Origin: Enterococcus sp. DIV1094
GTDB taxonomy: Bacteria > Bacillota > Bacilli > Lactobacillales > Enterococcaceae
Direction: 5' to 3'
Assembly (NCBI RefSeq): GCF_017316305.2
Contig: NZ_CP147250.1
Coordinates: 1-64,000, forward strand
Length of the DNA stretch: 64,000 nt
This document shows positions 1 through 9,045 of the stretch, in pieces (within the stretch, counting starts at the first letter, position 1; each line of letters begins with the position of its first letter). Under the pieces are notes generated by a model. That model saw only the letters and a list, made by a program, of their open reading frames with translations, had not been told where the DNA came from and made no database searches. The translations under genes and the position numbers were made by a program.

Positions 1-141
1 TTTGATTTCTCTGGACAAAGCCGGATCGTGGATGTCCATGTCAGCCATTTACGAGAAAAAATCGAGCGTGATCCGAAGCATCCAAAATATTTACTGACTG
101 TTCGGGGCTTTGGTTATAAATTCCAGGAACCAAAACGATGA
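1..141 (+). CDS. phoP: Response regulator, OmpR/PhoP family (C-terminal end only)
   Basis: This is the 3' end of a gene that begins outside the window; 46 codons are visible in frame 1. They encode the end of a winged-helix DNA-binding domain: the recognition helix ([13 protein letters not shown]) and the final beta hairpin ([11 protein letters not shown]), both hallmarks of OmpR-family regulators. The stop codon overlaps the ATG of the downstream kinase (ATGA), so the two are translationally coupled. The PhoR-type partner and a Pho box upstream of pstS in this window suggest the phosphate-starvation regulator PhoP. That identity is inferred, because the receiver domain is missing. Confidence 0.8.
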   Translation, partial: FDFSGQSRIVDVHVSHLREKIERDPKHPKYLLTVRGFGYKFQEPKR

Positions 142-1892
142 AAAGACAATGGAAAAAATTCTCCGAGCGCTTATTCTTTCTCCTCCTATTGCTTGGCTTA
201 TTTATTGGTGGATGGCAGATCATCTCCCATTATTTCCAACAACAGATCATTGAACAGCAAGAAAGTTATTTGACAAAAAAGGCCCAGCTCTTAGCACGTC
301 AATTAGACGTTGATGACCCTACTTCCGCTAGTAATAAAACAGTATTGGAAGAATTCGTCCATCAATCCAACGAGCGGGTAACATTGATCGATCAAACTGG
401 AAAAATCATCTTTGATACAGAAGATCGTGGTTTGAATGAGCAACGGAAAACACGACCAGAAATCAAAGCGGTTTTAGAAGGAAGCACACTTGGTACTTCT
501 TTGCGTAGAAGTGATACATTGAATGAAGAATTGCTTTATGTTGCCTTGCCACTAAAAGTCAATGGCAAACTTGTAGCGATCATTCGCATTGCGGAACCTA
601 CAAGCGGCTTTCTCCCTCGAACGGAAAGTTTTCGTCGTTGGGTCTTTGGCTTCTTCTTAGTTTTCTTCCTTTTATTGACCTTTATGATCTATTATCTGAT
701 CTATCAAAGGAACCAACCGCTCAAAACGGTGATCCCTGTTTTGAAAAAGATGGTCAAAAATCCAGAACAGACAGAGATCATTATGCAAACTTCTGATCAA
801 TGGGAAGAATTATACCAGACGATCAATGGCTTGAGTGAACAAATGACTAAAATGTATCGTGCCTATACTACAACAGAAGAGCAACTATACAGCTTATTGA
901 ATGAATTGATGATCGGTGTTTTTCTTATCGACTCCAATGCAACACTGCGTTTACTCAATCCTAAGATGCAAGTTCATTTAGGTGTGAAAGATTATCAAGA
1001 AAATCAACATTACACGGAAGTGATCCGTGAACCAAAATTGATCCAGTTGATCCACCAAGTTTCTCCAGCTGAACCGATCGTCCACCAAGAAGTAACGATT
1101 GCAGAAGGTACACAAACACTTGATATCAGCTTGCGTTATTTCAATAGTTCAGAAGAAACTGGGCAAATTTTAGGCGTTGCGTATGATCTGACCAAAGTCA
1201 GACATTTAGAAAAAATGCAAAAAGATTTTGTCGGCAATGTTTCTCATGAATTAAAAACACCTGTCACTTCTTTGATCGGTTTTACTGAGACTTTGTTGGA
1301 CGGGGCAAAAGAAGATCCTGAAACACTGACTGAATTTTTATTGATCATGCAAAAAGATGCGATTCGTCTGGATAAACTGATTCGAGAAATCATCCAGTTA
1401 TCAAAAGATGAAGATAGTTTACATGAAACACAAACGATCTATATGGAGCCTTATTTCCAACAAGTGATCCAAAGCTATCAACCGATGATCCGTAAAAAGC
1501 AATTGACGATCAAACTGCTTGGCGAAAACAATGCCTTTACGACACATCCTGATTTGCTTTATCCGATCATCAAAAACTTGTTTGAAAATGCGATCCAATA
1601 TTCAAAAGAAGAAAGTGAGATCATTATTCGCTACGAAAGTCACGAGCAACTGATTTTCTCTGTACAAGATTTTGGTATTGGTATCGATCGTGAGGATCAA
1701 GAACGGATCTTTGAACGTTTTTATCGTGTAGATAAAGCACGCAGTCGACATTCCGGTGGTACCGGACTTGGGCTATCGATCGTGAAAGAATACGTCAACT
1801 TACTTCATGGAACAGTTGAAATCGAGAGTCACCCTGGTGTCGGCTCTACCTTTATTGTCACTATCCCTAAAATCAATCAAGGTGAGTATTGA
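138..1892 (+). CDS. phoR: Sensor histidine kinase, PhoR-like
   Basis: This is a membrane histidine kinase of 584 residues. TM1 lies at about residues 12-32, followed by an extracytoplasmic sensor region of about 130 residues and TM2 at about 166-188. A PAS-like segment follows at about 250-340. The HisKA motif VSHELKTP places the phospho-accepting histidine at H370. The ATPase domain has the N box ([10 protein letters not shown]), G1 (DFGIGID) and G2 ([10 protein letters not shown]). This is the usual PhoR/WalK-type layout of Firmicutes. The gene overlaps the preceding response regulator by 4 nt and probably phosphorylates it. The phosphate role is inferred from the layout and the Pho box upstream of pstS. 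A strong terminator follows. Confidence 0.82.
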   Translation: MKRQWKKFSERLFFLLLLLGLFIGGWQIISHYFQQQIIEQQESYLTKKAQLLARQLDVDDPTSASNKTVLEEFVHQSNERVTLIDQTGKIIFDTEDRGLNEQRKTRPEIKAVLEGSTLGTSLRRSDTLNEELLYVALPLKVNGKLVAIIRIAEPTSGFLPRTESFRRWVFGFFLVFFLLLTFMIYYLIYQRNQPLKTVIPVLKKMVKNPEQTEIIMQTSDQWEELYQTINGLSEQMTKMYRAYTTTEEQLYSLLNELMIGVFLIDSNATLRLLNPKMQVHLGVKDYQENQHYTEVIREPKLIQLIHQVSPAEPIVHQEVTIAEGTQTLDISLRYFNSSEETGQILGVAYDLTKVRHLEKMQKDFVGNVSHELKTPVTSLIGFTETLLDGAKEDPETLTEFLLIMQKDAIRLDKLIREIIQLSKDEDSLHETQTIYMEPYFQQVIQSYQPMIRKKQLTIKLLGENNAFTTHPDLLYPIIKNLFENAIQYSKEESEIIIRYESHEQLIFSVQDFGIGIDREDQERIFERFYRVDKARSRHSGGTGLGLSIVKEYVNLLHGTVEIESHPGVGSTFIVTIPKINQGEY

Positions 1893-1903
1893 TAAAATAT
1901 AAT

Positions 1904-1956
1904 AAGCGTCCCTCTCCAAAAAACAGAAATGTTTTCGGAAAAGGGACGCTTTTTTG
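1904..1956 (+). terminator. Terminator of phoPR
   Basis: A 9-bp stem (AAGCGTCCC/GGGACGCTT, 1904-1912 and 1943-1951) is followed by a T run on the + strand. On the minus strand the sequence after the stem is also T-rich, so it may serve the convergent ATPase gene ending at 1979. Confidence 0.85.
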
Positions 1957-1978
1957 TCTCTTTACTATCAGTAACTCT

Positions 1979-4438
1979 TTACTTCCCTCTTCTTAAAGAG
2001 GCATAGACTTTTCGCCAGCGTTTTTTCGTATGTGTCGCATCGATTTTATCTAAATGCAGATATTTTTCCACGAAAAAAGTCAACTGTCTAAAGATCGATT
2101 CCGCTGCAAAAAAGAGAATCAGTACTAATAAAATAGAAACTGGTGAGATGGCTGAAATCGAGAACAATTTATGCAAGAAGACGACAGAAAAGACGATACC
2201 ACTTGCACAAAATAGCATGATCCTTGTGCGGAATTGATTCAATGGTTGACAGATTTTATAAAGGACTAAAAAGCCAACGACGATCAGCAACATCGTAGAA
2301 GCTGTTGACGTATCGGTTTTGTTTAGATTTAAAATCGAACCGCCCACAACTAATGCACCGACGACCATCATATCGGTCAAGCCACCAGGGATCGCTTTTT
2401 CCAAAACATTCTCAATAAATCGACCTTGGATGCGGTTCTCATTTTCTTCCAGTGCCAATAAAAAGGAAGGTAAACCGATCGTAAATAAACTGATCAAGGT
2501 GATTTGTGAAGGTTCCAATGGATAAGTGAAGGCAAACAAGACAGAGAAAACAGAGAGTAAAAATGAAAAGATATTTTTTACTAAGAAGAGACTGGCAGAG
2601 CGTTCGATATTATTCACTACGCGCCGTCCTTCGCCGACGATCTCTAGCATTTTAGAAAAATCTGATTCCAACAAGACGACTTGTGCCGCTTGCATAGCCG
2701 CCTCATTTCCTGATGCCATCGCAATACTGCAATCTGCTTCCTTCATCGCCAAGATATCATTGACACCATCACCAGTCATTGCAACGGTATGATTCTCTTT
2801 TAGTAAACGAACAAATTCTTTTTTCTGTTCTGGTTTGACGCGTCCAAAGACGGTGTATGTTTCCATCGCTTCTGGAAATTCCTCTTCACTTAACGAAGAA
2901 ACATCTACGTATCGCTCCGCGTTCATAATCCCCGCTTGTGTTGCTACGTGGGATACGGTCGCTGGATTATCGCCAGAAATCACTTTGATCGCCACTTCTT
3001 GTTTCTTGAAATAGTCAAACGTTGCTTTAGCTTCTTGTCGGATTGGATTGGCAATCAGTAAATAGCCTAAAGGAATCACTGCTTCTTCCAAAACTTCTTG
3101 TGAAAGTACACCTTGATATTCCCCAAAAACTAATACACGATACCCTTGGCTTGTGTAGGCGTTGAATTCAGGCGCATAATTTGGAAATGCTTCACGTAAG
3201 ACCATTTCTGGCGCACCGAGAACATATGACTTCTCCCCAAATGTCACGCTACTATATTTTCTAACGGAAGAAAACGGGAAGATCTGCGTCGCTTTTTTGT
3301 CCGAATGCTTCGTGAAGTAGTTTTTGATTGCCTGCATCGTTTCGTTGTCTGCTTCGATAGCTTGCGCATAATCACCAAGCAATTCGTTCAATTGTTCCGC
3401 CGTTTGTTTCGCTAAAGGATTTTCAGAAAGTACCACACGTTGAACATCCATCGCATTTTCAGTGATCGTCCCTGTTTTGTCGACACATAAGACATCCACT
3501 CGTGCTAATGTCTCGATGCTCTTCATGTCATGAAGTAAAACTTGTTGTTTCGCTAAACGAGTGGCACTCATAGCTAAGGCGATCGTCGTAAGTAGGTAGA
3601 GCCCTTCTGGTATCATACCGATCAAGGCTGCTTCCATCGAAACAATACTCTCTCTCAACGAATTGCCATTGTAAAAGTAGCTTTGAGAAAACAAAGTCAG
3701 TCCAATAGGAATAATAATGATCCCGACCCATTTGATGATTCTATTCAATGAAGCAATCATCTCTGACTGTTCTCCAGTCCCCATCTCTTTAGCTTGGATC
3801 GTTAATTTAGCGATATACGATTCATTTCCGACTTGAGTCAATTGAACGAGCGCTTGACCTGCAATGATAAAGCTACCAGACATCAGTTCGTCCCCGATCC
3901 CTTTGCTGATCTCATCTGCTTCACCAGTCAATAACGCTTCATTGACTTGTAAACTCCCCTCAACGATCTTCCCATCCGCTGGGATCTGATCTCCTGTTTT
4001 TAGAATGACCAGATCATCGAGAACCAATTCTTCGATATTTATCTTCTGCTCTTGCCCATTGCGTAGTACCTTGACTGTTGCGGCATGGAGCATACTCAAC
4101 TGATCTAAGATTTTTTTTGAATGGATCTCTTGATAGATGGCAATTCCTGTATTTGCTAGTATAACTGGTAAGAAAGTCAAATTTTTATAGGAACTGACCA
4201 CGCATAATAAAATGGCTAAGACTAAAAAAATCAGATTGAAGTAAGTAAAGACATTCTCCATAACGATCTGTTTGTTCGTTTTAAATGTAGGGTTAGTCGC
4301 CTGATTGACAGCACCAAGACGTATTCTTTCTTGTACTTGTGCGTCTGTCAACCCTTCATTTGTGTTAGGATCGATACGTTCTAATTGTTCCAACATTTGC
4401 TGTGCATGAATTTTTCGTTGTTTTTCTTTTCTTTTCAT
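1979..4438 (-). CDS. Cation-transporting P-type ATPase, CtpE-like
   Basis: This is a P-type ATPase of 819 residues. The phosphorylation motif DKTGTIT has its aspartate at D320. The actuator-domain loop reads TGEA rather than TGES. The hinge motif GDGVND lies in the P domain. A PEGL motif in the membrane segment before the P domain (MIPEGLYLLTT) resembles the CtpE/P2-like group rather than heavy-metal ATPases. There is no N-terminal metal-binding domain and no CPC motif. About 10 membrane segments are visible. CtpE-type proteins have been linked to Ca2+ transport, so calcium is a plausible substrate but is inferred. The start has a GAGGGA Shine-Dalgarno. No Mn2+ (yybP-ykoY) riboswitch was recognised upstream. 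Confidence 0.75.
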   Translation of the reverse strand: MKRKEKQRKIHAQQMLEQLERIDPNTNEGLTDAQVQERIRLGAVNQATNPTFKTNKQIVMENVFTYFNLIFLVLAILLCVVSSYKNLTFLPVILANTGIAIYQEIHSKKILDQLSMLHAATVKVLRNGQEQKINIEELVLDDLVILKTGDQIPADGKIVEGSLQVNEALLTGEADEISKGIGDELMSGSFIIAGQALVQLTQVGNESYIAKLTIQAKEMGTGEQSEMIASLNRIIKWVGIIIIPIGLTLFSQSYFYNGNSLRESIVSMEAALIGMIPEGLYLLTTIALAMSATRLAKQQVLLHDMKSIETLARVDVLCVDKTGTITENAMDVQRVVLSENPLAKQTAEQLNELLGDYAQAIEADNETMQAIKNYFTKHSDKKATQIFPFSSVRKYSSVTFGEKSYVLGAPEMVLREAFPNYAPEFNAYTSQGYRVLVFGEYQGVLSQEVLEEAVIPLGYLLIANPIRQEAKATFDYFKKQEVAIKVISGDNPATVSHVATQAGIMNAERYVDVSSLSEEEFPEAMETYTVFGRVKPEQKKEFVRLLKENHTVAMTGDGVNDILAMKEADCSIAMASGNEAAMQAAQVVLLESDFSKMLEIVGEGRRVVNNIERSASLFLVKNIFSFLLSVFSVLFAFTYPLEPSQITLISLFTIGLPSFLLALEENENRIQGRFIENVLEKAIPGGLTDMMVVGALVVGGSILNLNKTDTSTASTMLLIVVGFLVLYKICQPLNQFRTRIMLFCASGIVFSVVFLHKLFSISAISPVSILLVLILFFAAESIFRQLTFFVEKYLHLDKIDATHTKKRWRKVYASLRRGK

Positions 4439-4583
4439 AACTAATCCCTCAACTTTTTTTCTACTCTTTAACCATACGTTATTTTGTCAAATTAATCCTC
4501 AGATATAACTGATATTCTTCTTTCAAAACTGTCATATGGAAAAAAACGAAAAGGAAGATTGAACGATACGTTCTTTTGACAAC

Positions 4584-4619
4584 AAAAAAAGCTTAGACTC
4601 TCAACGAGAATCTAAGCTT
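4584..4619 (-). terminator. Terminator of pstS
   Basis: The 9-bp stem AAGCTTAGA/TCTAAGCTT (4589-4597 and 4611-4619) has an inner TCTC/GAGA pairing and is followed on the minus strand by seven T. Confidence 0.88.
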
Positions 4620-4680
4620 AATGATCAATGGTAGTCGTTATGATAGTTGTTTAGATTGAAAGATCGGACAATTGACGATC

Positions 4681-5568
4681 TTATGATAAGTTACCTTCTG
4701 CATCACGTTCAACTTTCATCAAGCTGATTGGCAAGTAACCAAGGTCTCTAACTGGTCCTTCTTGAACTGCGTCAGTCATCATGAAGTCTAAGAATTTCTT
4801 CACTTCTGGTTCTGGTTCGCCTTTTGTATACATATGCTCGTAAGCCCAAATTTCCCAGCTGTTGTCTGAAACATTTTCAGGAGTTGGTTCTACGCCGTTG
4901 ATTTTTAATGCTTGTGTCGAATCATCCAAATATGAGAATGCCAAGTAGCTGATCGCACCTGGTGTTTGTGCCACGATCTGACGTACTGTTCCTGATGAAT
5001 CTTGTTCTTGAGATTGGACTGGCACTGCGCCATCTAATGCCCAGTATTCAAATGTCGCACGAGTTCCACTTCCGTTTGCACGGTTGATAACATTGATTTC
5101 TTGATCTGCTCCACCTAATTCACTCCAGTTAGTGATTTCGCCAGTGAAAATGTCGATCAATTGTTCTTTAGTGATGTCTTCAACACCTGTTTCTTTATTT
5201 ACGATTGGGGCCATCCCAACAACTGCTACACGATGGTCCACTAATGCACTCGCATCGATTCCATCTCTTTGCTCTGCAAATACATCAGAGTTTCCGATCG
5301 TTACAGCGCCTGCTGCAACTTGGCTAAGTCCTGTTCCACTTCCGCCGCCTTGGACAGAGATTTGATAGTTGGGGTTATCTTGTGTGAACATTTCTTGCGC
5401 AGCGTCCACTAAAGGTTGCAAAGCGGTTGAACCGACCGCTACGATTTTTACTTGATCATCCGAACTAGCTGAGTCGTTTGCTGCTGATCCATCCGTACTT
5501 CCTGAACCAGAACCACATCCAGCTAAGATAAAACCTAATACTCCTAAAGAAAATAAAACTTTTTTCAT
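4681..5568 (-). CDS. pstS: Phosphate-binding lipoprotein PstS
   Basis: This is a periplasmic-binding-type lipoprotein of 295 residues. It has a lipoprotein signal peptide with lipobox LAGC (cysteine near residue 18), then a Gly/Ser/Asp-rich linker. The PstS fold motifs include VAVGSTALQPL near the N-terminus and GGGSGTGLSQV, INRANGSGTRATFEYW and PGAISYLAFSY further on. It captures inorganic phosphate for the high-affinity Pst transporter. No pstC, pstA, pstB or phoU lies beside it, so it is an orphan here. It has its own terminator. Several TTTACA-like repeats lie upstream, suggesting control by PhoP. Confidence 0.92.
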   Translation of the reverse strand: MKKVLFSLGVLGFILAGCGSGSGSTDGSAANDSASSDDQVKIVAVGSTALQPLVDAAQEMFTQDNPNYQISVQGGGSGTGLSQVAAGAVTIGNSDVFAEQRDGIDASALVDHRVAVVGMAPIVNKETGVEDITKEQLIDIFTGEITNWSELGGADQEINVINRANGSGTRATFEYWALDGAVPVQSQEQDSSGTVRQIVAQTPGAISYLAFSYLDDSTQALKINGVEPTPENVSDNSWEIWAYEHMYTKGEPEPEVKKFLDFMMTDAVQEGPVRDLGYLPISLMKVERDAEGNLS

Positions 5569-5597
5569 TTGTATGCCCCTTTCTTAGTTACAAATTG

Positions 5598-5661
5598 ATT
5601 GTATCAGGGTACTGTAAATCCTACATATTGAATATGTAAAGTTATTGTTAAGTTGTGTAAA
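5598..5661 (-). promoter_or_regulatory. pstS promoter with Pho-box-like repeats
   Basis: On the minus strand, TTTACA (5656-5661), TTAACA (5646-5651) and TTTACA (5635-5640) recur every 10-11 bp. A fourth TTTACA lies two helical turns further (5613-5618). An extended -10 (TGATACAAT, hexamer 5598-5603) follows. This matches the TT(A/C/T)ACA direct-repeat site known for PhoP in Firmicutes. Confidence 0.72.
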
Positions 5662-5673
5662 TATCTCGTAAAA

Positions 5674-5701
5674 TAAAAAAACGTCCGAGAAATGGACGTT
5701 T
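5674..5701 (-). terminator. Terminator of the 5711-6181 gene
   Basis: The 8-bp stem AAACGTCC/GGACGTTT with a 7-nt loop is followed on the minus strand by a T-rich tract. Confidence 0.82.
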
Positions 5702-5710
5702 GAGAAAAAT

Positions 5711-6181
5711 CTATATTTTTTCTGCTAATAAAGATTTTTCACGGATCTCTGTATAATAGAATAGAACAACTGCTAGAGATAACGAAGCAATCGCTATATA
5801 AAAACAAGGTTTGATGGTCAAAAAGTACATCGAAGAATAAGCTGTATCTTTAAGTCCACTTTCACTTAATCCATTAGGGCCGATGATGATTCTCGGTAGC
5901 ATCGAGAAATACGATGTAAAGACGAGCATCGACGAAAACTGGATCAAATGCCAATTATACTTCTTTATAAATGTTTTTGAAACGATCAAGTTCACACTGA
6001 TCAGAAAATAAAAAAGGGTCAAGGTTGGAAAATTTTTGGAAATAATAAAGCCACTTCCATTGATGATGCCCAGAATCTCGGCACCTTGTACTACTGCATT
6101 CACCCATGTAAAAGGTAAAAGAAAAATCGGGAAAAACCAAAGGAACAAATACAATTGTTCTAGTTTTATTCTCTTTTTCAT
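5711..6181 (-). CDS. Hypothetical four-helix membrane protein
   Basis: I do not recognise this protein of 156 residues. It begins MKKRIKLEQLYLF and shows four hydrophobic segments, at about residues 10-30, 45-65, 75-95 and 125-145. The last two are separated by a short polar loop (GPNGLSESGLKD). The ATG at 6181 is preferred over one 11 codons upstream because a clear GGGAGG lies 7 nt before it. It sits alone with its own terminator between pstS and a divergent small membrane protein gene. There is no motif from which to infer a function. Confidence 0.65.
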   Translation of the reverse strand: MKKRIKLEQLYLFLWFFPIFLLPFTWVNAVVQGAEILGIINGSGFIISKNFPTLTLFYFLISVNLIVSKTFIKKYNWHLIQFSSMLVFTSYFSMLPRIIIGPNGLSESGLKDTAYSSMYFLTIKPCFYIAIASLSLAVVLFYYTEIREKSLLAEKI

Positions 6182-6380
6182 AAAAAACCTCCCAAAAGAC
6201 ACTCCATCTATCATACTATATTCTAATTCTCTAAAAAAACTAAGGGGATAGACTAGTTTTTTAAGAATAAAGCAATGAGAGTTTATTCATTTAATTCAGA
6301 ATATTGCCAAAAAGAATTGATTATTTTATGTTTGATTTTACAATGAAAATCGTGGGGAATTTATTTGGAGGAATGTATTT

Positions 6381-6746
6381 TTGCGATTACTTTACATAAA
6401 AAAACTAGTTTACTTATTATTATGTGTGCCATACCTTTATCTCGCTCTGCTTTTTGATTATTATTATCATTCAGTTAACCTATTCATCGTATTGATATTT
6501 TTGGCTTTTCTCTTGGGCTTTGCTTTAAGTCGAGCCAATCGCTTAAGGACGTTGTTGCTTGGTAATCTTTGCTCTACGTTGACATCTTATCTGCTTTTTG
6601 CCAAATGTACAGAATGGCATTTTTTGTACCAACCCTTTTCTCCCGAAAAGCTCATCTTACTACTTGCTGGTCTTTACTTATTACCACAGCTATTAGGGAT
6701 CGTTTGGGGAAATATCTTTGTTCGTTCACGTAGTCAAGCGAGGTAA
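6381..6746 (+). CDS. Hypothetical small membrane protein (TTG start)
   Basis: I do not recognise this protein of 121 residues. It has about four hydrophobic helices (residues 8-28, 33-50, 57-74 and 87-108) and a basic C-terminal tail (RSRSQAR). The start is taken as TTG at 6381 because GGAGG lies 9 nt upstream. An ATG at 6373 in another frame stops after eight codons. A strong bidirectional terminator follows. Confidence 0.6.
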   Translation: MRLLYIKKLVYLLLCVPYLYLALLFDYYYHSVNLFIVLIFLAFLLGFALSRANRLRTLLLGNLCSTLTSYLLFAKCTEWHFLYQPFSPEKLILLLAGLYLLPQLLGIVWGNIFVRSRSQAR

Positions 6747-6770
6747 GCACCCGCTTTTAAGGATAAAAGA

Positions 6771-6822
6771 AAAAAGTAAAGCATCCGTAACAGCAACAAG
6801 CTGGTGGATGCTTTACTTTTTT
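6771..6822. terminator. Bidirectional terminator
   Basis: A 12-bp stem (AGTAAAGCATCC, 6775-6786, with GGATGCTTTACT, 6806-6817) is flanked by an A run and a T run. It can end the + strand gene at 6746 and the minus strand gene at 6884. Confidence 0.88.
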
Positions 6823-6883
6823 GTTGTTTTTGATTTGTTCCACTAATTAATAAGAGATTACTGTCAATCGATGACAATATTTT

Positions 6884-7465
6884 TTAGATTTCATGTAAAT
6901 AGATTTTTTTGATGATCAACTTATCAAATAGCTGCGATTGACTATCTTGTTCGCCGATGATTTCTGCGATCACGATTTTGCCATTTGGTTTTTTCCTTAA
7001 TTGATAATTGATCTTACCCGTTTCGGTTAATTCATTAAGCATATCGACAACTCCGCCAAAACCGGTCTTCTTCGTAATGAAGCCTAATGCGACCATTCGT
7101 TCATCAAGATTTTTCGCAGAGATCGACACACCAGTGACTAAATATTGCTTTAAGGCACTCACCAATTCATCTAATGATTCAGAAGTTGAAACGATCGCTG
7201 TGCGATTTTTCGGGAATGATTCGTTGGTAGCTGGCCCACTTACTTCTATCTCTTCAGTTTCTGTAGTAACAAGTTGGCGCAACGTAGCCAGCTCCTGCAA
7301 TAACGTTTCATATTGCTCTTGTGTCAACATGACACCAGCAACTTTTTCTCGATTAAAAATATATACGCCCGTTTCAGCTTTTCTAGCTTGGTCAAACACA
7401 TCCATCGGCGATCTTTTTACTTCTGTAATCGAAGATGTAGGTACTTCTAGTTTCTTTAATTCCAA
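6884..7465 (-). CDS. Phd/YefM-like protein with a long C-terminal extension
   Basis: The protein has 193 residues. About residues 5-60 (EVPTSSITEVKRSPMDVFDQA...VYIFNREKVAGVMLTQEQYETLLQEL) resemble the DNA-binding fold of Phd/YefM antitoxins. A charged linker follows, then a C-terminal region of about 100 residues (ISAKNLDERMVALGFITKKTGFGGVVDML) that I do not recognise. The start is TTG at 7465, 6-7 nt after GGAGG; an upstream in-frame codon at 7495 lacks such a site. No RelE/Doc/YoeB-like toxin gene is adjacent. The Mga-like regulator lies 41 bp upstream on the same strand. It may act as a stand-alone regulator rather than an antitoxin. Confidence 0.6.
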   Translation of the reverse strand: MELKKLEVPTSSITEVKRSPMDVFDQARKAETGVYIFNREKVAGVMLTQEQYETLLQELATLRQLVTTETEEIEVSGPATNESFPKNRTAIVSTSESLDELVSALKQYLVTGVSISAKNLDERMVALGFITKKTGFGGVVDMLNELTETGKINYQLRKKPNGKIVIAEIIGEQDSQSQLFDKLIIKKIYLHEI

Positions 7466-7506
7466 TGGATACCCTCCTTTGTTTTTCCAATCCATTATAG
7501 CATATT

Positions 7507-8829
7507 CTACCGGTCGATGATTCGTTTACTCGTAAAAGTTATCTTCGTGTTGATCCAATAATCGATGTCTGACAATAGTCTTTCGATCCCTAAGGAATCC
7601 TGATAAAAATAAGTTTTCTGGTCACTGTTGAGATTTGCGGAGAAAAAGTGATCCGTAATGACAAGTTGGGCATAACTAGGTGGTTTACTCCTTGTACATA
7701 CGTGGATCGATGTTCGTTTACGATGACGCAACGTTTTATCTAAAATCGCAGCAAGTCGCCTAGCTTCTTCATGGTCATACCGAAAAAAGAAAACGATCTT
7801 CACTTCTGGTGCATACATTTCTAGATATCCTCGTTCATTCAATAATTTCAGTAACATATTTGCCCATTCGATCGTTGGTTGAAACAAAGCCTGTTGCAAC
7901 GCGAAACGGAACTGGCTTGATTTTTCAATAAAATTAGGGATCGTCTCTGCTAATACTTGGTAGGCATGCGCTTCTTCTGGAGTAAAACGATTATGTAGTC
8001 CGATGGAATATTTCAACCACTCTTGAAATAGTACTCTCGTGATTTTCTTTTTGTTGGAACTTTCGAAATCATTCGTCAACCAAAATAACGAATCTAGTTT
8101 TTCTGTGACGATCGCTAGTTTTTGATAAACAACGGTTTTTTCGATTCTTTGCCAACGTTTATCCGTGATCAAATGGCTATTCAATCGCAGGATCGCTCGA
8201 TAATTTTTTTCTTTGGTTGAAAGTTTTTTTTCAGAGCGAAAGAGTAGTTCTGGAAAAAGTTCAAAGAAGAATAAACGATTGTTTGCGAAAATCTCAATCT
8301 CTGAGTGTTGGGAGCGGCGATCCAGTAATTGGATGAATAGCTCTGAAAATGTCTGATCATGGTCTTCCTTGAAAAAACTTGGAAATTCTTTTAGAAAGCA
8401 AAAAAGTAAATATCTGATTTTTCGTTCCGAGCCATAGATTTGCCTTTTTTTATAGGAAAAGGAAAGATGATAATCACCTAACCATTTTTTCAATCGTTCT
8501 TGTGCGGAACGATCATATTCAAATGAAAACTTCTTTTCTAGAATCAGATCTCGTAGCAAACAAAAAGAATCCGATCGAATCAAAAATTCGAATAAAAGGA
8601 AGGGTTCGTTGTACGCTTGATGGTACACCAATTGGACTTCTTTTTTCTCATATGCCAACTCTAACGGATAATCTTCTGATTTCAATCGTTTCAGATAGCG
8701 GTCGACCGTTTTGACATCTACACCCATTCTTTGAGCCAGATCACTCTTCTTCCAGCTCAGATCCTTCATTTGATTGATCAATAAAAAGAGATTCTGTGCT
8801 TGTTTTGTTAGTAGTTTTTGCCAGTTCAT
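7507..8829 (-). CDS. Mga-like helix-turn-helix transcriptional regulator
   Basis: The protein has 440 residues. An N-terminal HTH (about residues 20-55, LSWKKSDLAQRMGVDVKTVDRYLKRL) is followed by a second winged-helix-like region (YDRSAQERLKKWLGDYHLSFSYKKRQIYGSERKIRYLLFCFL). The rest is a long helical region of the PRD-like type and a C-terminal EIIB-like segment. This matches the Mga/AtxA class of virulence and carbohydrate-responsive regulators in length and order. Target genes cannot be read from the sequence. The Phd-like gene downstream is close enough to share its transcript. Confidence 0.7.
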   Translation of the reverse strand: MNWQKLLTKQAQNLFLLINQMKDLSWKKSDLAQRMGVDVKTVDRYLKRLKSEDYPLELAYEKKEVQLVYHQAYNEPFLLFEFLIRSDSFCLLRDLILEKKFSFEYDRSAQERLKKWLGDYHLSFSYKKRQIYGSERKIRYLLFCFLKEFPSFFKEDHDQTFSELFIQLLDRRSQHSEIEIFANNRLFFFELFPELLFRSEKKLSTKEKNYRAILRLNSHLITDKRWQRIEKTVVYQKLAIVTEKLDSLFWLTNDFESSNKKKITRVLFQEWLKYSIGLHNRFTPEEAHAYQVLAETIPNFIEKSSQFRFALQQALFQPTIEWANMLLKLLNERGYLEMYAPEVKIVFFFRYDHEEARRLAAILDKTLRHRKRTSIHVCTRSKPPSYAQLVITDHFFSANLNSDQKTYFYQDSLGIERLLSDIDYWINTKITFTSKRIIDR

Positions 8830-9003
8830 TCCTTCGCCTCACTCTATTATTAGTCTTTTCAAAGCTATTTATCTAAAACTCCGAAAATGTCTCTTTTATA
8901 AAGTACGCAAATAAATAATTTTTATTTTTCTTCTTTTTCTTATTTACAAAATTTACTGTAACTTAACCCAGCATGTATCGTTTCTGTAAAGTGATTTGAC
9001 GAC

Positions 9004-9030
9004 AAAAAAAAGAGGAACGATTGTCCCTCT
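9004..9030 (-). terminator. Terminator of the cop operon
   Basis: The stem AGAGGGAC/GTTCCTCT is followed on the minus strand by a run of T (9004-9010), 16 bp after the copB stop. Confidence 0.85.
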
Positions 9031-9045
9031 CACCTATCAAGTTGA

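Noticed and set aside
4439..4583. Possible Mn2+ (yybP-ykoY) riboswitch before the CtpE-like ATPase
   Set aside because: The conserved core of that riboswitch is not present; the region is plain AT-rich sequence.
6373..6399. ATG-initiated short frame upstream of the 6381 gene
   Set aside because: It stops after eight codons, and the TTG at 6381 fits the ribosome-site spacing better.
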